Source: Urinicoccus timonensis
Lineage (GTDB): Bacteria > Bacillota > Clostridia > Tissierellales > Peptoniphilaceae
Length of the DNA: 19,174 bases
Direction of reading: 5' to 3'
Assembly (NCBI RefSeq): GCF_900232945.1
Contig: NZ_OCTU01000001.1
Coordinates: forward strand, 568,978-588,151
Shown: positions 14,159-19,174 of the stretch, in pieces
Layout of the letters: each line of letters opens with the position of its first letter
How positions within the stretch are numbered: the first letter of the stretch is position 1
Program-made: the position numbers and the translations under genes
The notes under the pieces: model-generated
Seen by the model: only the letters and a program-made list of their open reading frames with translations
Told to the model about the DNA's origin: nothing
The model's database searches: none

Positions 14159-15454
14159 ATGAAAACTCTTCGTAAAAAATACTTAATTCCATTGACATCC
14201 TGTCTTGTCTTGGGTCTAGTGAGCCCGGTTTTGGCCCACCCCTTCCATGATGTGGACCACCATTGGGCCAAGGATCAAATTGTCTGGGCCTATGATAAGG
14301 GAATTGTTTCCGGAGTCAATGCCAACCATTTCTCTCCAGATGCTACCATCTCCAAGGGTGAATTTTACCGGATGGTCAACCAATACTTTGGCTTGACCCG
14401 TAAGGCCGACATCCACTTTACCGACGTAACACCCAACATGTGGTTTTATGAGGATGTCCGTAAGGCTGTGGCCTTTGGCTACATTTCCGACTATACCGGA
14501 ACCCTCCAAGCCATGTCTGCCATTAGCCGGGATGAGGCTGCAAGAATCCTAGGCAAGGTCTACAACCTTTCTGCCCAACCCGATGCAGCTAGAGACTTTT
14601 CCGACAGGGACCTCATCCGGAACCCTGGAGAAGTTGGAGCTCTTGTTCAAAAGGGCATCATGGTGGGAAAACCCAACAAGGAATTTGACCCCGCTGGATT
14701 TTTAACCCGGGCTGAATTTTCCGTCGTCTTAAAGGCTGCCAACGACAAGTTGGGAAGTCAATATGTCCCCTCTCCAGCCACCAGCAGTCAAACCACCACA
14801 AGTAAGGACAAGTTGGGCTATGCCCTAGATGCTAGCGAATACAATATCTTCAAAGATAAGATGCTAACCAAGGGCTACAGTCTGGACCAAGTTAAGGACC
14901 TTTGGGACCGGGGTTACCGTAACCCAGATAAAATTGACCAAAGAACCGGAACCAGCTGGACCAATTGGGCTAGCTACAATGACTTCTACCGTTACTATCG
15001 AGGTCTAGGCTATAGTGAAAAGCAAGTTGAAGACCTTTGGAACAAGGAAGCTGGCCGCTATTCCTATTGGTATCGTAACTTTGCCAACTACGACGATTTT
15101 TACAACTACTACAAGGGTCGAGGCTATTCAAATGACCAAATCCTCCATTTTTGGAACAATGGAAAAGACCCCTTAAACTTCTTCCCTAGCAACCGCTCCT
15201 ATACAGACTACCGGGACTTCTACCGCTACTACAAGGACCGGGGTTACAGCAATAAAGAGATTGATGATCTATGGAATCAAGGCTATGGTCGGTATTATGA
15301 CTATAGAGATTACTTTAGAAGTTATGATGAGTTTTATAACTACTTCAAGGGAAGGTATAGCGAATCAACCATTAAGGACATGTGGAATAGTGGAAACTAT
15401 CGCCTAAATCCCTCTGTAGATTTGGATGGCCATATTCGTTGGCAATTTAAATAA
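14159..15454 (+). CDS. SLH surface protein with five Tyr-rich C-terminal repeats
   Basis: A 431-residue exported protein. Residues 1-26 are a signal peptide (cleavage after PVLA). Three SLH domains follow: FHDVDHHWAKDQI from 29, FTDVTPNMWFYEDV from the mid-80s, and ARDFSDRDLIRNPGEV from about 145. A short Ser/Thr linker leads to five repeats of 38-46 residues (226-271, 272-309, 310-349, 350-387, 388-431). Each repeat has an aromatic first half and then a helix-like half, roughly (S/N/D)Y.DFY.YYKGRGYS followed by ...I.DLWN.G. I do not recognise the repeat as a named domain. The protein would be wall-anchored through SLH with the Tyr/Arg-rich array exposed, perhaps for binding. It is divergent from nikA across a shared regulatory region. 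Start supported by AGGAGG 7 nt upstream. Confidence 0.9.
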   Translation: MKTLRKKYLIPLTSCLVLGLVSPVLAHPFHDVDHHWAKDQIVWAYDKGIVSGVNANHFSPDATISKGEFYRMVNQYFGLTRKADIHFTDVTPNMWFYEDVRKAVAFGYISDYTGTLQAMSAISRDEAARILGKVYNLSAQPDAARDFSDRDLIRNPGEVGALVQKGIMVGKPNKEFDPAGFLTRAEFSVVLKAANDKLGSQYVPSPATSSQTTTSKDKLGYALDASEYNIFKDKMLTKGYSLDQVKDLWDRGYRNPDKIDQRTGTSWTNWASYNDFYRYYRGLGYSEKQVEDLWNKEAGRYSYWYRNFANYDDFYNYYKGRGYSNDQILHFWNNGKDPLNFFPSNRSYTDYRDFYRYYKDRGYSNKEIDDLWNQGYGRYYDYRDYFRSYDEFYNYFKGRYSESTIKDMWNSGNYRLNPSVDLDGHIRWQFK

Positions 15455-15459
15455 AAGAA

Positions 15460-15525
15460 AAAAGCACGATATAAAATTGGGGAGGTTTGAACCTCCCCAA
15501 TTTTATATCGTGCTTTTGTTTTTAA
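15460..15525. terminator. perfect 28-bp palindromic bidirectional terminator
   Basis: Two 28-bp arms (15460-15487 and 15490-15517) are exact inverted copies separated by only TG. The arm runs from AAAAGCACGATATAAA to GGGGAGGTT. The plus strand continues GTTTTT and the minus strand CTTTTT, so it can terminate both the SLH gene (plus) and the convergent AT-rich ABC operon (minus). It is longer and more perfect than an ordinary terminator and marks the border where composition becomes AT-rich. Confidence 0.85.
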
Positions 15526-15633
15526 TTTGTCTTATATATATTTTTTAATGGAGTAACCTTTTTATTATTATAGATATTGCATGCTTACAGCAATTAAATA
15601 ACCCTAATTCTTTATACTTAATTAGTTTTCAAG

Positions 15634-16377
15634 TTATTTTAATATAACTATTTTTCTACTATGATAATCAATAATATCTAGTTCTGTTTCGAAAGCCTTC
15701 TCTAAATTATCTATAGTTAAGACATTTTTGGGTACACCAAAACTTAGTATATCTGTATTTTTAAGGATTAATATTTTGTCAGCATACATAGATGCAATAT
15801 TTATGTCATGAACAGTCATAAGTATTGTAACTTTCTTTTCTTCAGCAATGTGTTTTAATAATTCCATTGTTTGTTTTTCATATTTTAAGTCTAATGCACT
15901 GGTAGGTTCATCTAATAACAAAACTTTTGGATTTTGCGCTAAAGCTCTAGCTATAATAACTCTTTGACGTTCTCCTCCTGAAAGTTGATGAACCATTTTC
16001 CCGGCAAATTTTTCAATTTGAAAATTCTTAAATAATTGATCTAAATCTTCATCTCTTTGTTTCTTTGGAGTATTTTGTTGGCCCAAACGTATATACTCAT
16101 ACACTAAAATTCCAAAATTTGTTTCTATAGATTGTGGTACATATGAAATATATTTTGCTCTTTCTTTTATTGATAATTTTTTTAAATCTATATCCCCATA
16201 CTTTATACTTTCTGCTCCCTTTAAAATCATTAGTATATTCTTTAATAGCGTTGTTTTTCCAGTTCCATTCGGACCGATAATCGCCATTATTTCTCCATCA
16301 TTAATTTCAAAATTTATGTTTCTTAATACTTTTTGATTTCCATAAGAAAAATTGATATTTTTTACTACTAAAGGCAT
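15634..16377 (-). CDS. FecE/BtuD-family ABC transporter ATPase
   Basis: A 247-residue ATPase of an iron-complex/B12-type (type II) importer. Motifs: Walker A GPNGTGKTT at 35-43, Q-loop YVPQSIETNF, signature LSGGERQR, Walker B VLLLDEPTSALD and switch His in MTVHD. Its ATG overlaps the permease stop by one base (TAATG), showing coupled translation. It is the last gene of the operon and is followed by about 110 bp and the shared palindromic terminator. Codons are AT-rich, unlike the nik and nitrogenase-like genes. The transported ligand (siderophore, heme or corrinoid) cannot be told from the ATPase. Confidence 0.9.
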   Translation of the reverse strand: MPLVVKNINFSYGNQKVLRNINFEINDGEIMAIIGPNGTGKTTLLKNILMILKGAESIKYGDIDLKKLSIKERAKYISYVPQSIETNFGILVYEYIRLGQQNTPKKQRDEDLDQLFKNFQIEKFAGKMVHQLSGGERQRVIIARALAQNPKVLLLDEPTSALDLKYEKQTMELLKHIAEEKKVTILMTVHDINIASMYADKILILKNTDILSFGVPKNVLTIDNLEKAFETELDIIDYHSRKIVILK

Positions 16378-17414
16378 TAGACACCTCTTTTTCTTAAAAC
16401 TTGTATTAGAAAAATGGGAACTCCAATAAAAGAAATTATAATCCCTACCGGTATAACAACAGGTGCCAAAATTAATCTCCCTATTGTATCCGATATTAAT
16501 AATAAAATGCTCCCCACTATCATAGACAACGGTATTAAAAACTTATAGATATTACCAACCAAACTTCTACTGATATGTGGCGCTGCCAATCCTACAAACC
16601 CTATAATTCCTGTAAAACTGATGATTGACGCTGTAATTAATGTAGCCAATATGTTTACCAATAGCCTTAGAATTTTTGTATTGACTCCCATGGATGTTGC
16701 CGTTTCATCATTGTTCATAGATAATATACTCAATTTATTGTTACAAATCATCAAAATAATGATTGATGGGATGCAGACAATCAAAACAATTTTACAATGC
16801 AACCAAGTGGCACTATTAATAGAGCCAAAACTCCAATTAACTACACTTGCCAATTTGGCATCATCAGCTACAAACTATACAGTTGTGGCTAAAGCCTGAA
16901 ACAAATAATTTACTGCAATTCCAGATAAAACTATAACATGAGATTTATATCCAAATCTACTGGCCAATAGAAAAATAAGAAAAGACGCAAATAGTGCAAA
17001 TAAAAAAGCATTTGAAACAATTCCCATGTTTGAATTGGAAAAAAAACTAAACCCGAAGACAATAGCTAATGAAGCACCAAATCCTGCTGCTGAAGAAATA
17101 CCCGTTGTAAAGGGGCTCACCATTGGATTCCCAGTAATCCCTTGCATGATAGATCCGGCTACTGCTAATCCACTTCCTGCAAGAATCGCTAATAAGGTCC
17201 TCGGCAATCTAAGACTAAAAATTATTTTTTCGGCCTGTGCCAATTCTTTGCCATTTAATGCTTTTATTATTGTATCAAGTACCATCGACATTGTTGAATT
17301 TGTTACACCAAGAGAGCTAGTATAGAATGATATAAGGATTAATATTAAAAAAGAGAGGATAAGAAGAATCCATCTCTTAGCCTCTCTTTTTCTAACAAGA
17401 TTAGATATAGACAT
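16377..17414 (-). pseudogene. FecCD/BtuC-family permease split by an in-frame amber codon
   Basis: The two halves (16875-17414, 179 residues; then the part to 16377) are in the same frame, separated only by TAG at 16875-16877. Reading through gives ...ALATTV*FVADDAKLASVVNWSFGS..., and the sequence after the stop is the family's conserved continuation. One C-to-T change of CAG (Gln) to TAG explains it. The combined length of about 345 residues is normal. Family features: LRLPRTLLAILAGSGLAVAGSIMQGITGNP in the first half and FTGIIGFVGLAAPHISRSLVG in the second. ATG 16853 is unlikely to be a real start. Without suppression or read-through the importer would lack a full permease. Alternatives are a sequencing error or a tRNA suppressor. 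The gene starts 2 bp after the binding-protein stop. Confidence 0.85.
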
Positions 17415-17416
17415 TC

Positions 17417-18547
17417 CTACTCCTTTTCTAACTCATCAGCCGTATAAAAATGTCCATCAATATTTTTAAATCCTTGAAAATCTTCCATCCAAGCTCTAAA
17501 AACTTCATAAGGATCTAAATCGGGAACTAGATCGGGATACATCCATTTTGCAATAAACATTGTTCCTACTAGTTTTGATGCACCACCATGACTAAACTGA
17601 GTCATAAAATAAATATCATTATTTTTTACAGCCTTAATATCCGACCAGCCTGGTCTTGATTTAATTTCTTCCAGTTTTTCCTTAAACTGTTCTTTTCGAG
17701 GTGGTGTGTACAAACCAGTTCCACTCATTGCATCATCAGCTGTTAGAAATTTTATTATAACATCGGGATTTCTATTGATGACTTCTTCTGGGTTTATTTC
17801 ATTAATGTTAATATTTTCATAGTTTTCACTAAATATGTTTTTAGCTCCAGCTAATTTTTGCATATTGAAGAAATAATCTCCAGGAATGGTTGATTGAAAG
17901 TCTGTTACTTGTTCTAAATACAAGGTTTTTTGCTTGTCTTCCGGTACTCTTGCTTTAATGTATTCTAATTTATCATTGAAATAGTCATAAAATTTTTTAG
18001 CTGTTTCTTCAGTACCAAACATTTTGCCTATATTTTCTACTTGGTTTTTAAAATCACTTGTATCATACCCAGATATAACAAACACCTTAATTCCAAATTC
18101 CTTAAGTTTGTTTTCTGCTTCTTCCCATGAACCGTTTGCAGGTAAAATAACAACTTGGGGATTTAATTCTACTATTTTTTCATAGTTTAAATCATTTCCC
18201 CCTTTACTTATTGTATTATTCGGATCAAATTCAGACCAATACTCTCTATCTTGTGCTGTATTCATATCTACGGCTATTACTCTATCAATAGCCCCTGAAG
18301 CCCTAATTAGTTCTGAATTATATCGATTTGCTACAACACATGTTTTCACAGGATAAGGTAGGGTAACTTTTCTTCCAACATTATCCGTCAATGTTATTTC
18401 TTTCTTTTCATCATTAGCTGCGGATTTTGATTCCTCCGCATTGATGTTTTCTTTGTTTTGACTCACATTTTTATTGCAACCAATGGCAATAAAGGAAGTC
18501 ATACAAATAAGAACAAATAATAGCAAGCATTTAGTCGTTTTTTTCAT
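17417..18547 (-). CDS. FecB/BtuF-family substrate-binding lipoprotein
   Basis: A 376-residue lipoprotein. Signal peptide with lipobox AIGC, lipidated Cys24, followed by an Asn/Lys/Glu/Ser-rich linker to about residue 50. A periplasmic_binding_2 (TroA-like) fold then begins at ITLTDNVGRKVTLPYPVK. Typical landmarks are YEKIVELNPQVVILPA at the end of the first lobe and INPEEVINRNPDVIIKF in the second. The family binds ferric siderophores, heme, cobalamin or related chelates; no feature lets me choose. An AAGGAG site precedes ATG 18547. It is the first gene of the AT-rich binding protein-permease-ATPase operon. Confidence 0.88.
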   Translation of the reverse strand: MKKTTKCLLLFVLICMTSFIAIGCNKNVSQNKENINAEESKSAANDEKKEITLTDNVGRKVTLPYPVKTCVVANRYNSELIRASGAIDRVIAVDMNTAQDREYWSEFDPNNTISKGGNDLNYEKIVELNPQVVILPANGSWEEAENKLKEFGIKVFVISGYDTSDFKNQVENIGKMFGTEETAKKFYDYFNDKLEYIKARVPEDKQKTLYLEQVTDFQSTIPGDYFFNMQKLAGAKNIFSENYENININEINPEEVINRNPDVIIKFLTADDAMSGTGLYTPPRKEQFKEKLEEIKSRPGWSDIKAVKNNDIYFMTQFSHGGASKLVGTMFIAKWMYPDLVPDLDPYEVFRAWMEDFQGFKNIDGHFYTADELEKE

Positions 18548-19039
18548 AAGGCGCTCCTTAAAAATATTTTTTAGTGAGTCTATCCTCCATTACATTAAGT
18601 AAACACTTTCACCAAAATGATGTAACATCTAATTTATAACCCCTAAATAAAATTAGATATCGTTTCTAAATACATTTTATAGTACAACATCTGCTTTAAA
18701 CCTTTGCAAGTTATTTCTATCTATTTATATTTATTTGAAAATATAGTCCTTTACTATAACTGGTTCACCGCAGATAAAAAATAAAAACGTTATCTATGGG
18801 AGATGATAAAATTAAAATCAATCTAAGTAAAATAAATATTGTAATGCCTGGGTGATTTTGTCCTATGATACAGATTGATGTTCACCTAAGTTTTATTGAA
18901 TATTAATTCGAGACTTCGATAAGATTGTTTTAGCGTCATATTTTTATTAGAAAATCTGAAGTGTTTTTTGTTGTACTTAAACTATCAGTTCAAGATATAA
19001 AATATCTATTATAAATTTATTTCTACAGCAACTATCTTA
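18548..19039. other. AT-rich non-coding region upstream of the FecB-like gene
   Basis: No credible gene in about 490 bp. It holds two operator-like palindromes: GATGTAACATC (18619-18629), and a 9-bp inverted repeat ATCTAATTT / AAATTAGAT (18627-18635 and 18650-18658, spacer 14). These lie about 70-110 bp before the FecB-like start and could be regulator sites. No -35/-10 pair of convincing quality was found. Toward the right it meets the IS200/IS605-like end. Confidence 0.5.
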
Positions 19040-19174
19040 TAAAATCATAACCACCCGTAAAACGGGTGGTTTGATCACGGGCTATAAGCCCAAGTATTAC
19101 CAACCAGCGTCTCAAGGCGCTGGTTTTCACTTTGTTCAAACCTTATTGTTTTTGCCTCTTTAGCCTGCCCTTAA
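19040..19174 (-). mobile_element. probable end of an IS200/IS605-type element, possible omegaRNA scaffold
   Basis: Three closely spaced hairpins: AACCACCCG/CGGGTGGTT (19049-19057 with 19063-19071), GGGCT/AGCCC (19079-19083 with 19087-19091) and AACCAGCG/CGCTGGTT (19102-19109 with 19118-19125). This series is what I know from the subterminal structures of IS200/IS605 and IS607 TnpB elements in Firmicutes. If a tnpB gene lies to the right on the minus strand, this stretch would be its right end and the 3' part of its omegaRNA. The transposase itself is outside the window, so orientation and boundary are inferred. Confidence 0.5.

Noticed and set aside
14010..14198. Minus-strand 62-codon hydrophobic frame across the nikA/SLH intergenic region
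   Set aside because: It overlaps both promoters, the Fur-like box and the start of the SLH gene, and its hydrophobicity reflects AT-rich DNA.
1..19174. CRISPR array, tRNA or rRNA genes
   Set aside because: No regularly spaced repeats, tRNA cloverleaf signatures or rRNA-like conserved stretches were seen on either strand.

Overview
The window looks like chromosome of a low-to-moderate-GC, Gram-positive (monoderm) anaerobe of the Firmicutes. The evidence is two S-layer-homology (SLH) surface proteins with Gram-positive signal peptides, two lipoprotein binding proteins with lipoboxes, strong AGGAGG-type ribosome binding sites, an ECF-type S component, and oxygen-sensitive nitrogenase-like iron-sulfur proteins. 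A Tissierellia/Peptoniphilaceae-type host would fit, but that is inference. Almost everything is on the minus strand except the left-edge insertion sequence and one SLH gene.

Layout. (1) 1-1477: right-hand part of an IS3-family (IS150-like) element with orfA and orfB in a -1 frameshift arrangement. Its left end lies outside the window. (2) 1507-5633, minus: a three-gene overlapping operon. It encodes a NifH-like domain fused to a NifD/NifE-like domain, a NifK-like partner, and a small ECF-transporter S component. The Fe-protein cluster cysteines and three component-1 cysteines are kept, while the likely FeMo-cofactor ligands are not. This is a nitrogenase-like reductase of unknown substrate and the most interesting system here. 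(3) 5789-7360: a small SLH lipid-independent surface protein, preceded by about 880 bp without a convincing gene. That stretch carries a promoter, a classical cobalamin riboswitch and a terminator. (4) 7414-14054, minus: a complete nikABCDE metal-uptake operon, probably followed in the same transcript by a CNNM/CorC-type membrane protein. It is headed by a strong promoter, a Fur-like box, a second (compact) cobalamin riboswitch and a terminator. Vitamin B12 control points to cobalt (or nickel plus cobalt) uptake. (5) 14159-15454, plus: an SLH protein ending in five Tyr-rich repeats, closed by a perfect 28-bp palindromic terminator. (6) 15634-18547, minus: a visibly AT-rich FecB/FecCD/FecE (BtuFCD-like) uptake operon whose permease is broken by one in-frame amber codon. 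(7) 18548-19174: no gene. The last 135 bp carry three hairpins typical of an IS200/IS605-type element end.

The recurring theme is metal and corrinoid economy: two B12 riboswitches, Nik-type uptake, a CNNM protein, a BtuFCD-like importer and an ECF S component beside a nitrogenase-like reductase. A link between the reductase and tetrapyrrole or cobamide chemistry is attractive but unproven.
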